Shown here: positions 42,047-50,329 of the stretch, in pieces | Numbering within the stretch: the first letter of the stretch is position 1 | Layout: each line of letters begins with the position of its first letter | From: Dyella sp. RRB7 | GTDB taxonomy: Bacteria; Pseudomonadota; Gammaproteobacteria; Xanthomonadales; Rhodanobacteraceae | DNA: 64,000 nt | Assembly: GCF_022761115.1 (NCBI RefSeq) | Contig: NZ_JAKWJS010000009.1 | Span: 1 to 64,000 of the forward strand | Direction: 5' to 3' | Position numbers and translations under genes: made by a program | Notes under the pieces: generated by a model | Told to the model about the DNA's origin: nothing | What the model saw: only the letters and a program-made list of their open reading frames with translations | The model's database searches: none

Positions 42047-43530
42047 GTCGCAAGCCCGAACTGTCGTTCTGGCAGATCTGGAACATGTGCTTCGGTTTCC
42101 TGGGCATCCAGTTCGGCTTTGCGCTGCAGAACGCCAATGTCAGCCGCATCTTCCAGACGCTGGGTGCGCACGTGGGGGACATCTCGGCGTTGTGGATCGC
42201 GGCCCCGTTCACCGGCCTGGTCGTGCAGCCGATCATCGGTTACCTGTCCGACCGTACCTGGACGCGGCTGGGCCGCCGCCGTCCCTACTTCCTGGTGGGC
42301 GCAGTGCTCGCCACGCTGGCGCTGCTGTGCATGCCCAATTCGCCGGTGCTGTGGGTGGCGGCGGGACTGCTGTGGGTGCTGGATGCGTCCATCAATATTT
42401 CGATGGAGCCGTTCCGCGCCTTCGTCGGCGATCAGTTGACGCCACGGCAGCGGCCGCTGGGCTATGCCATGCAGAGCTTCTTCATCGGCGTCGGCTCGGT
42501 GGTCGCGTCCTTGCTGCCCTGGCTGCTGGCGAAGCTGGGCGTCAGCAATGTCGCCGGCGCGGGGCATATCCCGGATACGGTGAAGTATGCGTTCTACCTG
42601 GGCGGCGGGGTGCTGCTGGTATCCGTGCTGTGGACGGTGCTGTCCTCGCGCGAGTATCCACCGGAGCAGCTGGAATCGTTTGACGACAACTCCTCGCCAT
42701 TGCAGGCCATCGATGCCGCGGGCGCGTGGCGCGTCGGCGTGCCGCTGCTGATCGCAGGTGCTCTCCTCGTGCCCGCGATCTATCACTATGCGCTGGAAAA
42801 AGAGCTGTATCTGCTCGCTGGCGGCCTGATGCTGTTCGGCGCCCTGTTCGCGTGGCTGTCGTCCACGCGCAGCCATGGCATGTTGCGGCAGATGATGGGC
42901 GACCTGTACGGCATGCCCTTGCCGATGCGCCGCCTGGCGCTGGTGCAGTTCTTCTCGTGGTTCGCGCTGTTTGCACTGTGGATCTATACGACGCCCGCCG
43001 TCGCCGCGGTGCACTACGGCAGCACCGACCCCAGTGCCGCTGCCTACAACGAAGGCGCCAACTGGGTGGGCGTGTTGTTTGCCGCCTATAACGGCTTCGC
43101 CGCCGTGGCTGCCGTGGCCATTCCCCTGATGGTGCGTCGCTGGGGGTTGCGCGCGAGCCATCTGGCGAACCTATGCCTGGGTGGCGCGGGACTGCTTTCG
43201 TTCCTGCTGATTCGCGACCCGCAGTGGTTGTTGTTGTCGATGGTGGGCGTGGGTTTTGCGTGGGCGTCCATTCTCTCGCTGCCCTATGCGCTGCTGTCGG
43301 ACAGCCTGCCGGCGGCGAAGATGGGCGTGTACATGGGCATCTTCAACTTCTTCATCGTGATACCGCAGCTGCTGGCGGCCAGTGTGCTCGGCTTGCTGCT
43401 GCGCCTGTTCTTCCACGGGCAGCCCATCTGGGCGCTGGCCATGGGCGGCGTCAGCCTGGTGGTCGCGGGCTTGTGCACGCTGCGGGTGGCCGAACCCAGC
43501 CTGCAGCTCGCACCCGCTTCGGCGAGGTGA
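42043..43530 (+). CDS. MFS sugar permease (GPH/SLC45-like, probable maltose/maltodextrin importer)
   Basis: 495 aa with about 12 membrane helices. Begins ELSFWQIWNMCFGFLGIQFGFALQNANVSRIFQ and has the cytoplasmic-loop motif GYLSDRTWTRLGRRRPYFLVGAV, as in the Caulobacter MalY and plant sucrose/SLC45 group of proton-coupled disaccharide carriers. A long internal loop (~EYPPEQLESFDDNSSPLQAI) separates the halves. Last of four genes joined by 4-nt overlaps; it would bring trimmed oligosaccharides to the cytoplasmic GH13_23 enzyme. Converges on lacI with 9 nt between stops. Confidence 0.9.
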   Translation: MSRKPELSFWQIWNMCFGFLGIQFGFALQNANVSRIFQTLGAHVGDISALWIAAPFTGLVVQPIIGYLSDRTWTRLGRRRPYFLVGAVLATLALLCMPNSPVLWVAAGLLWVLDASINISMEPFRAFVGDQLTPRQRPLGYAMQSFFIGVGSVVASLLPWLLAKLGVSNVAGAGHIPDTVKYAFYLGGGVLLVSVLWTVLSSREYPPEQLESFDDNSSPLQAIDAAGAWRVGVPLLIAGALLVPAIYHYALEKELYLLAGGLMLFGALFAWLSSTRSHGMLRQMMGDLYGMPLPMRRLALVQFFSWFALFALWIYTTPAVAAVHYGSTDPSAAAYNEGANWVGVLFAAYNGFAAVAAVAIPLMVRRWGLRASHLANLCLGGAGLLSFLLIRDPQWLLLSMVGVGFAWASILSLPYALLSDSLPAAKMGVYMGIFNFFIVIPQLLAASVLGLLLRLFFHGQPIWALAMGGVSLVVAGLCTLRVAEPSLQLAPASAR

Positions 43531-43539
43531 CCGCAGCGC

Positions 43540-44574
43540 TCAGCGTGAGCGCAGGCTCGACTTGCGCACCACCAGCCGGGCCGGAAGCATCGCGCTCTCC
43601 GCCGGCTCGCCGCGGATCAGCTGCAGCAGGTTGTCCACCAGGATCTCGCCCGCCAGCTTGGTGTCCTGCAATACCGTGGTCAGCGGTGGATTGACGAAGC
43701 TGGCCACCGGGATATCGTCGAAACCGGCCAGGGCCACATCGTCGGGCACTTTCAGTCCATGGTCGGCCAGCGCGCGCATGGCGCCGATGGCGATCAGGTC
43801 GCTGGCGGCGAACACCGCATCGAAACTCACGCCGCGTTGGAGCAAGGTTTCCAGTGCCTCATAGCCCGAGCTTTCGGTGCTTTCGGCGTTCACCTGCAAC
43901 AACGCCTCGGCTTCGAGGCCACTTTCGGCGAGCGCCTGCACATGACCGCGATAGCGGTCGAAGAACTCGGGATAGTGGCTGGAGGCATCGCCGAGGAAGG
44001 CGATGCGCTGGCAGCCCTGTTCGATCAGGTGCGCGGTGACCGCATGGCCGCCACTGACATTGTCGCAACCCACCGACACGTCCGGCTGATCCGGCAGCAC
44101 GGCGCCCCAGCGCACGCAGCGGGTGCCCTGGTCCACCAGCTTCTGCAGCTTGTCGCGGGTGGCGAGGTAATCGCCGTAGCCGAGCAGGATGATGCCGTCG
44201 GCCTTCTTGCTGTCGGCATAGTCGGCGTGCCAGTCGCGCGAGAACTGCTGGAACGAGATCAGCAGGTCATAGCCACGCTGCGCACTGGCGCGCGTGATGG
44301 AGCCCAGCATGGACAGGAAGAACGGGTTGATGTGCGACTCGTCCGCGGTGGGGTCCTCGAACAGCAGCAACGCCAGCGTGCCGGTATGCCGGGCGCGCAG
44401 GCCCGAGGCGTTCTTGTCGACCTTGTAGTTCAGTTCCTCCACCGCCGCCTGGATGCGCCGGCGCGTCTCCTCGTTCACCAGCGGGCTGCCACGCAGCGCG
44501 CGCGACACCGTCGACTGGGAAACCCCGGCCAGGTGGGCGATATCGAACGAGGTGACTTTTCCCTTGATCTGCAC
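43540..44574 (-). CDS. LacI-family transcriptional regulator of the alpha-glucan locus
   Basis: 344 aa from a GTG start (V-Q-I-K-G-K). The N-terminal HTH is SFDIAHLAGVSQSTVSRALRG (residues ~9-29), followed by the hinge helix YKVDKNASGLRARHTGTLAL and a periplasmic-binding-protein-like effector domain: PFFLSMLGSITRASAQRGYDLL, DGIILLGYGDYLAT, GCDNVSGGHAVTAHLIEQGCQRIAFLG and GFDDIPVASFVNPPLTTV. Location and operator type make it the likely repressor acting at the two ATACGTAT palindromes, with a maltose-type sugar as inducer (inference). No further copy of the palindrome is seen upstream of lacI itself. Confidence 0.9.
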   Translation of the reverse strand: MQIKGKVTSFDIAHLAGVSQSTVSRALRGSPLVNEETRRRIQAAVEELNYKVDKNASGLRARHTGTLALLLFEDPTADESHINPFFLSMLGSITRASAQRGYDLLISFQQFSRDWHADYADSKKADGIILLGYGDYLATRDKLQKLVDQGTRCVRWGAVLPDQPDVSVGCDNVSGGHAVTAHLIEQGCQRIAFLGDASSHYPEFFDRYRGHVQALAESGLEAEALLQVNAESTESSGYEALETLLQRGVSFDAVFAASDLIAIGAMRALADHGLKVPDDVALAGFDDIPVASFVNPPLTTVLQDTKLAGEILVDNLLQLIRGEPAESAMLPARLVVRKSSLRSR

Positions 44575-44680
44575 GTGGCCGCTCTCAGGTGATGCCGGCC
44601 GCGTTCCATGTGGCCAGAAGGATGGGTGGCGGCATCCTAGCTGCTTTATGCGCGGGCGTCCCCACGCCGGGGCGCGGGAC

Positions 44681-44809
44681 AAAAAAAGCCCCGAGGATTA
44701 GGGGGGAATCCTCGGGGCCGGGGTGGAAGCGAAACCCAGGGGAGAGGTTCGCTTACCGGTTGGCTCATCCAGGGAGGTGGTGAGCCGATGGATGCCGTTG
44801 CGTGCATCC
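44681..44809 (-). ncRNA. sX13: sX13-like small RNA
   Basis: Read on the minus strand: hairpin GGATGC/GCATCC (44790-44809); hairpin GGCTCA/TGAGCC (44761-44785) with loop CCACCTCCCTGGA; hairpin AAGCGAA/TTCGCTT (about 44728-44755) with C-rich loop CCTCTCCCC; and a 12-bp terminator stem GCCCCGAGGATT/AATCCTCGGGGC (44688-44718) with loop CCCCCC, followed by seven T. No reading frame of note. C-rich loops match Shine-Dalgarno sequences. The arrangement and the position downstream of polA on the polA strand match what I recall for Xanthomonas sX13, a ~115-nt virulence-related sRNA. The 5' end is estimated; no promoter is clear. Confidence 0.72.
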
Positions 44810-45031
44810 GATGATTGAGAACGCGCGGCGGGGCAAAAGTTGCACTCGGCAGGGCAGTTTTAGTTAGGGACGATTCATTTGACGAAATTCCAACATTTGG
44901 ATCGAGGATAAGTGGGGAGAGGGCGCATGTTGCTTGCTTGTCGTCCCTGCGGAAGCTGGGACCCAGTGACTGTTGGCGTGGTGGCGACAGGGCTCGCCTG
45001 CGGTGGGCTTCCGAGCCGCTGCCGCGGCCCG

Positions 45032-45067
45032 GGTCACTTCTCTTTGCGTGGCCAAAGAGAAGTGACC
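45032..45067. repeat. Perfect 15-bp hairpin repeat
   Basis: GGTCACTTCTCTTTG (45032-45046), loop CGTGGC, CAAAGAGAAGTGACC (45053-45067). The arms are those of the larger palindromic repeats at 96-200 and 45372-45475, but brought together. It is followed by an AAGAGAAAGGCCACCCCG-type extension that I associate with the same Xanthomonad repeat family. Confidence 0.8.
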
Positions 45068-45371
45068 AAGAGAAAGGCCACCCCGATGGCGCGCCCTTCG
45101 GGTGCGCGGGCGGATTTCGGAGGTTTGGCGACAGGGCCTCCTGCCCTGACGCCAAACTGGCCGGCATCCCTGCCGGCCACCCTGCGGGCTTTTCCTCCAC
45201 CCGCCCGCCGCGCCATAGGGGACCGGAAGATCAACAGCCAAGAGCTAAAAGCGAACAGCAACAGCCAACAGCGATGAGCAGCGCTTTGCGCTGCCCGAGC
45301 CGTATGCTCTTGATTCATGGACTTGCCGGGCGAGCCGCCCGGCAAGCGCCAAGCGGGGTACCTTTTCTCTT

Positions 45372-45475
45372 GGTTACTTCTCTTGACTCCGGGCATCCTG
45401 CCCTTCGCCCTTCGGGGCGGCTTCGCCGTTCGCATGCGCTCCTGCGCATGCGTGGGCAAGCAAAGAGAAGTAACC
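45372..45475. repeat. Dispersed palindromic repeat, copy 2
   Basis: Outer arms GGTTACTTCTCTTG (45372-45385) and CAAAGAGAAGTAACC (45461-45475). The interior is nearly identical to copy 1 at 96-200, including GGGCATCCTGCCC, CGCCCTTCGGGGCG and GCATGCGCTCCTGCGCATGC. Arm changes between copies are paired (TTTTC/GAAAA versus TTCTC/GAGAA), so pairing is conserved. Confidence 0.85.
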
Positions 45476-45628
45476 CGGCCTCCGGCAGGAGGACGGAAGC
45501 CCGCCGCAGGCGAGCCCAGTCGCGGAAACGACAAGCCAGAGTACAGTCACTGGCAGGGATGACGAGCTAACAGCGAGCGCGCCTCGCGCTTGCCCCGCCC
45601 CGCCAGAAGGGAAGAAACAGGAGGGCGC

Positions 45629-48382
45629 TCAATGCGCTTCGTCCCAGTTCTTCCCCACCCCCGCCTCCACCAGCAACGGCACCGCCAGGGTCGCCGCCCC
45701 CGACATCCGCTCGATCACGCCCGCGCGCACCGCTTCCACGGCATCCTCGCGCACCTCGAGCACCAGTTCGTCGTGCACCTGCATCAGCAGGTGCGCGTCG
45801 TCGCGGGGGTGTAGCCAGGCGTGCACGGCGATCATGGCGCGCTTGATGATGTCCGCGGCGGTGCCCTGCATCGGGGCGTTCACCGCGGCGCGCTCGGCGC
45901 CCGCGCGCAGGGCCTGGTTACGGGCGGTGAGGTTTTCCAGGTAGAGGCGGCGCCCGAACAGGGTTTCCACGTAGCCGTCGCGGTGGGCCTGTTCGCGGGT
46001 GGCGTCCATGAACGCGCGTACGCCGGGATAGCGCGCGAAGTAGCGCGCCATGTAGTCGCTGGCTTCGCCGCGATCGACGCCCAGCTGACGGGCCAGCCCG
46101 AACGCGCTCATGCCGTACATCAGGCCGAAGTTGATCGCCTTGGCGGCGCGACGCTGGTTGGCGCTGACTTCCTCGGGCTTGAGGCCAAATACCTCGGCGG
46201 CGGTGGCACGATGCACGTCGCCGCCTTCGTGGAAGGCCTTGAGCAGGCCCTCATCGCCGGAGAGGTGGGCCATGATGCGCAGTTCGATCTGCGAGTAGTC
46301 GGCCGCCAGCACCACCCAGCCCGCCGGGGCGACGAAGGCCTGGCGGATGCGCCGGCCTTCCTCGGTGCGCACCGGGATGTTCTGCAGGTTGGGATCGGAC
46401 GAGGAAATGCGCCCGGTGGCCACCGCGCCCTGGTGGTAGCTGGTGTGCACGCGGCCGGTGCGCGGGTTGACCATGTCGGCCAGCTTGTCGGTGTAAGTGG
46501 AGCGCAGCTTGGCCAAGCCACGATAGTCGAGGATCAGGCGCGGCAGCGGATGATCGTCGGCGATGGCGTCCAGCGCTTCTTCATTGGTGGAAGGCTGGCC
46601 GGTGGGCGTCTTCAGCTTGGCCGGCAGGCCCAGTTCGTCGAACAGGATGGCCTGCAACTGCTTGGGCGAATCGAGGTTGAACTCGCGCCCGGCGACCTTC
46701 CACGATTCCCGCTGCAGTTCGAGCATGCGCTTGCCCAGCTGCTGGCTCTGCTTGCGCAATTCGTTCACGTCGATCAGCACGCCGCGCTGTTCCATCGCGG
46801 CCAGCACCGGCACCAGCGGTATCTCGATGTGCTCGTACACCGAACGCAGTGCCGGAATGCTTTCCAGCTTTGGCCATAGCGCGTGATGCAGGCGCAGCGT
46901 GATGTCGGCGTCCTCGGCGGCGTAGCGGCAGGCGGTGTCCAGGTCCACCTGCGAGAAGGAGATCTGCTTGGCGCCCTTGCCGGCGACCTGCTCGTACTTG
47001 ATGGTCTCGTAGTCCAGGTATTTCCTGGCCAGCGAATCCATGTCGTGACGCGTGGCGGTGGCGTTCCACACGTAGGATTCGAGCATGGAGTCGTGCTGCA
47101 GGCCCTGCACGGCGATGCCGTAGTGCGACAGGATGTTCATGTCGTACTTGGCGTGCTGGCCCAGCTTGGGTCGGCGGACATCCTCGAAGAACGGCTTGAG
47201 CGCGGCCAGCACCTGGTCCCGCGGCAGCTGCGCGGGTGCGCCGGGGTAATCGTGACCCAGCGGCACGTAACAGGCCTTGCCGACCTCCACCGACAGGCTG
47301 AGACCGACGATATCGGCCTGCATGGCGTCGATCGAGGTGGTTTCCGTATCGAACGCGACCAGCGGCGCGGTGGCGATCTGGTCGAGCCATGCGTCGAACT
47401 GCGCCTGGGTAGTGACCAGTTCGTAATGGCCTTGCATATCCAGGGCAGGATGCGGGAGCGCATCCGGTGCGCGACCGGTGGTGGCGGAATCATGGCTGGC
47501 CTGCGCATCGCCCGGGTCGCGCGCGGGGGCGGTGCCGGTTTCGTTGTCGAGTTCCTTGAGGGCGGCCTTGAACTCGTAGCGCGTGAACAGTTCGCGCAAC
47601 TGCTCCACATGGCGCTCTTGCAGGGTGAGCGCGGTCAGCGGTTGATCGAGCGGCACATCGGTCTTGATCGTGACCAGTTCGCGCGACAACGGCAGTCGCG
47701 GCAATGCCTCGCGCAGGTACTCGCCGATCTTGCCGCCGATCTTGTCGGCGTTGGCCATCACGTTGTCGAGCGTGCCGTATTCGGCCAGCCACTTGGCGGC
47801 GGTTTTCGGGCCGCACTTGGTCACGCCGGGCACGTTGTCGATGCTGTCGCCGGTGAGCGCGAGGAAGTCGACGATCTGCTCCGGCTTCACCCCGAACTTG
47901 TCCACCACGCCTGCCGTGTCGGTGGTGGTGTTGGTCATGGTGTTGACCAGGGTGATGCCGGGGCGCACCAGCTGGGCCAGATCCTTGTCGCCGGTGGAAA
48001 TCTCCACCTCGATGCCCTGCGCATGCGCCTGTTCGGCCAGCGTGCCGATCACGTCATCCGCTTCCACGCCACTGATGCGCAAGATCGGAAAACCCAGTGC
48101 GCCGACGATGGCGAGCATCGGGTCCACCTGCGCGCGCAGGTCATCCGGCATCGGTGGGCGGTTCGCCTTGTACTGGTCGTACAGCTCGTTGCGGAAGGTG
48201 GGGCCAGGCGCGTCGCTGACGAAGGCGACGTAGTCGGGCTTGGCCTTCAGCGTGGCGCGCAGCATGTTGACGATGCCGAACAGCGCACCGGTGGGTTCGC
48301 CCTGCGAATTGCTGAGCGGCGGCAGGGCGTGGAAGGCGCGGTAGAGGTACGACGAACCGTCGATAAGGATGAGCTTGGCCAT
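45629..48382 (-). CDS. polA: DNA polymerase I
   Basis: 917 aa, three-domain form. 5' nuclease (LILIDGSSYLYRAFHALPP, GVEADDVIGTLA, STGDKDLAQLV, TGDSIDNVPGV, ~1-290). A 3'-5' exonuclease domain with intact acidic motifs (VAFDTETTSIDAMQADIVGLSLS, KYDMNILSHYGI, YAAEDADITLRL). Polymerase domain (SSDPNLQNIPVRTEEGRRIRQAF, AADYSQIELRIMAHLSGD, RRAAKAINFGLMYGMSAFGLA, LLMQVHDELVLEV). Roles in repair and Okazaki-fragment maturation. The ATG at 48382 matches the family N-terminus MAKLILIDGSSYLYRAFHA. Divergent from the DUF2782 gene. Confidence 0.98.
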   Translation of the reverse strand: MAKLILIDGSSYLYRAFHALPPLSNSQGEPTGALFGIVNMLRATLKAKPDYVAFVSDAPGPTFRNELYDQYKANRPPMPDDLRAQVDPMLAIVGALGFPILRISGVEADDVIGTLAEQAHAQGIEVEISTGDKDLAQLVRPGITLVNTMTNTTTDTAGVVDKFGVKPEQIVDFLALTGDSIDNVPGVTKCGPKTAAKWLAEYGTLDNVMANADKIGGKIGEYLREALPRLPLSRELVTIKTDVPLDQPLTALTLQERHVEQLRELFTRYEFKAALKELDNETGTAPARDPGDAQASHDSATTGRAPDALPHPALDMQGHYELVTTQAQFDAWLDQIATAPLVAFDTETTSIDAMQADIVGLSLSVEVGKACYVPLGHDYPGAPAQLPRDQVLAALKPFFEDVRRPKLGQHAKYDMNILSHYGIAVQGLQHDSMLESYVWNATATRHDMDSLARKYLDYETIKYEQVAGKGAKQISFSQVDLDTACRYAAEDADITLRLHHALWPKLESIPALRSVYEHIEIPLVPVLAAMEQRGVLIDVNELRKQSQQLGKRMLELQRESWKVAGREFNLDSPKQLQAILFDELGLPAKLKTPTGQPSTNEEALDAIADDHPLPRLILDYRGLAKLRSTYTDKLADMVNPRTGRVHTSYHQGAVATGRISSSDPNLQNIPVRTEEGRRIRQAFVAPAGWVVLAADYSQIELRIMAHLSGDEGLLKAFHEGGDVHRATAAEVFGLKPEEVSANQRRAAKAINFGLMYGMSAFGLARQLGVDRGEASDYMARYFARYPGVRAFMDATREQAHRDGYVETLFGRRLYLENLTARNQALRAGAERAAVNAPMQGTAADIIKRAMIAVHAWLHPRDDAHLLMQVHDELVLEVREDAVEAVRAGVIERMSGAATLAVPLLVEAGVGKNWDEAH

Positions 48383-48535
48383 ACGGCATTCTCGCATGCG
48401 TGCGCCGGGGCGGCATTCGGGGCGTGCACGGGGGTCCAGCCCTGTGCGTTGTCGCTTACGACAGGGCATACGGTCGCTTCACAAGCAGTGCGGTTTCGCG
48501 CTGCTATGCTTTGCATTCTTCAGGAGGCCGTCATC

Positions 48536-49063
48536 ATGAAACCCGTCGCGTTGCTTGTTGTTCTTGGTGTTGCGGTCGCATCGAATGCGCTGGCCCAGTC
48601 GGCCAGCCAGTTTCCGCCGGCCCCGCCGCCGCCGGGCATGAACGATCCGGGCGTGAAGGCCGTGGCGCCGCCGCCCGCGACTCCGGCGCCAGCCCCGGCC
48701 CCGGCCCCGGCTTCGGGCGCATCGTCGAAGTCTGCCCAGCCCAAGCTTTCCGCGGATACCGCCGCGCCGCTCAGCCAGTCCGGCTCGTCGTCCTCGCAGG
48801 AGCCGCGCGACGCCAACGGCCAGACGCCGCCGCAGGTCAGCGTGCGCACGGAAGGCGACCAGACCATCCAGGAATACAGCCGCAGCGGCCAGGTCTACAT
48901 GGTGGTGGTCACGCCCAAGGGCGGCATCCCGCAGACCTACATGATCGACCAGAAGGGCGCCTGGACCAACCAGATGGGCGAGCCGGTGAAGCCGGTGATG
49001 TACAAGGTCATGGAATGGGGCAACCGCAAGTCCGCCGAGGACCAGGACAACGGCGGCAAGTGA
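48536..49063 (+). CDS. Exported DUF2782 family protein
   Basis: 175 aa with a signal peptide (MKPVALLVVLGVAVASNALA). A Pro/Ala-rich low-complexity part (~25-100) is followed by the conserved DUF2782 domain: VSVRTEGDQTIQEYSRSGQVYMVVVTPKGGIPQTYMIDQKGAW. Genes of this family commonly sit beside polA in gammaproteobacteria, as here (divergent). AGGAGG lies 9 nt before the ATG. Function unknown. Confidence 0.85.
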   Translation: MKPVALLVVLGVAVASNALAQSASQFPPAPPPPGMNDPGVKAVAPPPATPAPAPAPAPASGASSKSAQPKLSADTAAPLSQSGSSSSQEPRDANGQTPPQVSVRTEGDQTIQEYSRSGQVYMVVVTPKGGIPQTYMIDQKGAWTNQMGEPVKPVMYKVMEWGNRKSAEDQDNGGK

Positions 49064-49117
49064 TCCTTCCGTCCGCCTGCCCCCCGTGAACGCCTTGCGG
49101 CACAGGACGCATCGTCC

Positions 49118-49549
49118 GTGAACCCGCGCGAGAGCTGGTTGCTGTTCGCGCTGGGTTCGGCGTTCTTTGCGGCGCTCACCGCCCTGTTCGGCAAGCTGGG
49201 CGTGGCGGGCATCAATTCCAATCTCGCCACATTCATCCGCACCATCGTGATCCTGCTGGTCACCGCCGGCATCCTCAGCCTGCGCCACGAGTGGGCGCGG
49301 CCTGCGGGGCTGCCCACCAGCAGCTGGGTGTTCCTGGTGCTTTCGGGCATCGCGACCGGCCTGTCGTGGCTGTGTTACTACCGCGCGCTGCAACTGGGCC
49401 CGGTCAGCAAGGTGGCTCCCATCGACAAGCTCAGCGTGGCCATCGCCATCGTGCTGGGCGTGTTGTTGCTGGGTGAGCAGGTCAGCTGGCCGTTGGCGAT
49501 CGGCGGTGGACTGATCGTGGCCGGCGCCATCGTGATCGCGGTGTTCTGA
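49118..49549 (+). CDS. Single-domain EamA (DMT) membrane protein
   Basis: 143 aa from a GTG start with AGGA upstream. Five membrane helices make one EamA half: ALGSAFFAALTALFGKLGV, LATFIRTIVILLVTAGIL, WVFLVLSGIATGLSWLCYYRAL, VAPIDKLSVAIAIVLGVLLLGE and ALAIGGGLIVAGAIVIAVF-like. Such four- to five-helix proteins probably act as dimers, unlike the ten-helix DMT carrier encoded at 62256-63185. Transport substrate unknown. Confidence 0.8.
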   Translation: MNPRESWLLFALGSAFFAALTALFGKLGVAGINSNLATFIRTIVILLVTAGILSLRHEWARPAGLPTSSWVFLVLSGIATGLSWLCYYRALQLGPVSKVAPIDKLSVAIAIVLGVLLLGEQVSWPLAIGGGLIVAGAIVIAVF

Positions 49550-49555
49550 GCGGCA

Positions 49556-50269
49556 TCACCCGGCATCGTCCAGCGCCGGGTAGTGGCGGAAGATGCCGTC
49601 CTCGTTGAAGGCGAGGCGACGCGGCGAGTCGAGATAGGCGGCGATACGTGGCCGCGCGGCCACCCGCTCGCTGAGCGCGCGCAGGCGCCTGGTCTGGCGC
49701 TGCAGGCGGCGCATGGCGTATGGAAACGCGTAGTCCAGTCCGGCCATCAGCTGGAACAGCGACAAGTCCACGTACGAATGGCGGCGGCCGATGGCATGAC
49801 GCCCGTCGTTGCGCTCCAGCGCCTGTTCGAAATAGCCGAGGAACTTGGGCAGTCGCGACGTGCGAAACGCTTGGGCACGTTTGCGCGCCGCGGCGCGCTG
49901 ATCCTCGTAGTACAGCTCCACCGAGAGCGGGTGATGGGTGTCGTGTGCTTCGGCGACGATGTCGGTGATGGTCAGTTGCAACTGCAGTGCCTGGCATTGG
50001 CTGGCCGCACTGGTCGGCACCAGGCCGTGGCGCGGCGCCAGGAAGGCCAGGATATTGGCCGTCTGCGCGATGACCTGGCGTCCGGCGCACAGGAACGGTG
50101 GTGCAAACGGCTGCACCCCTGGCCGCTCGCCGCGCAGGAAGGGCAGGATGACGCCGTCCCCCTGCTCGCGGGCCACGTCGGCATAGTCGGCGCCGACGTC
50201 TTCCAGCGCCAGGCGCACGAATTCGCCGCGGCCCTGGATGCCGGTCCAGTAATAGAGTTCGTAGCGCAT
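49556..50269 (-). CDS. Glutathione S-transferase family protein
   Basis: 237 aa. N-terminal thioredoxin-fold domain YELYYWTGIQGRGEFVRLALEDVGADY (Tyr in the catalytic position, as in alpha/mu/pi/sigma-like GSTs), VIAQTANILAFLAPRHGL, then an all-helical C-terminal domain with SYVDLSLFQLMAGLDYAFP. Cytoplasmic; substrate unknown. Convergent with the EamA gene with six bases between stops, and 60 nt downstream of the LysR gene. Confidence 0.8.
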   Translation of the reverse strand: MRYELYYWTGIQGRGEFVRLALEDVGADYADVAREQGDGVILPFLRGERPGVQPFAPPFLCAGRQVIAQTANILAFLAPRHGLVPTSAASQCQALQLQLTITDIVAEAHDTHHPLSVELYYEDQRAAARKRAQAFRTSRLPKFLGYFEQALERNDGRHAIGRRHSYVDLSLFQLMAGLDYAFPYAMRRLQRQTRRLRALSERVAARPRIAAYLDSPRRLAFNEDGIFRHYPALDDAG

Positions 50270-50329
50270 GTCCGCAGTCCTCGGCCGTGGACCGGCGAGG
50301 TTAGGCAGCACGCGCTCAAGGCGACGTGA

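Larger units (their letters stand above)
44810..45628. other. Intergenic region with repeats between the sRNA and polA
   Basis: About 820 nt with no supportable gene. It holds the hairpin repeat at 45032-45067, the larger palindromic repeat at 45372-45475, several short inverted repeats (GCCGGCATCCCTGCCGGC near 45160-45177; GCCGGGCGAGCCGCCCGGC near 45327-45345), and two REP-like fragments (CGTCCCTGCGGAAGCTGGGAC near 44942; GTCACTGGCAGGGATGACG near 45546). Open frames crossing it are low-complexity products of the repeats. Confidence 0.6.

Noticed and set aside
44815-45570. Open frames of 80-250 codons in the polA-sRNA intergenic region
   Set aside because: They cross the repeats, are rich in Arg/Ser/Pro, lack ribosome-binding sites and share wording with frames from the other repeat copy.
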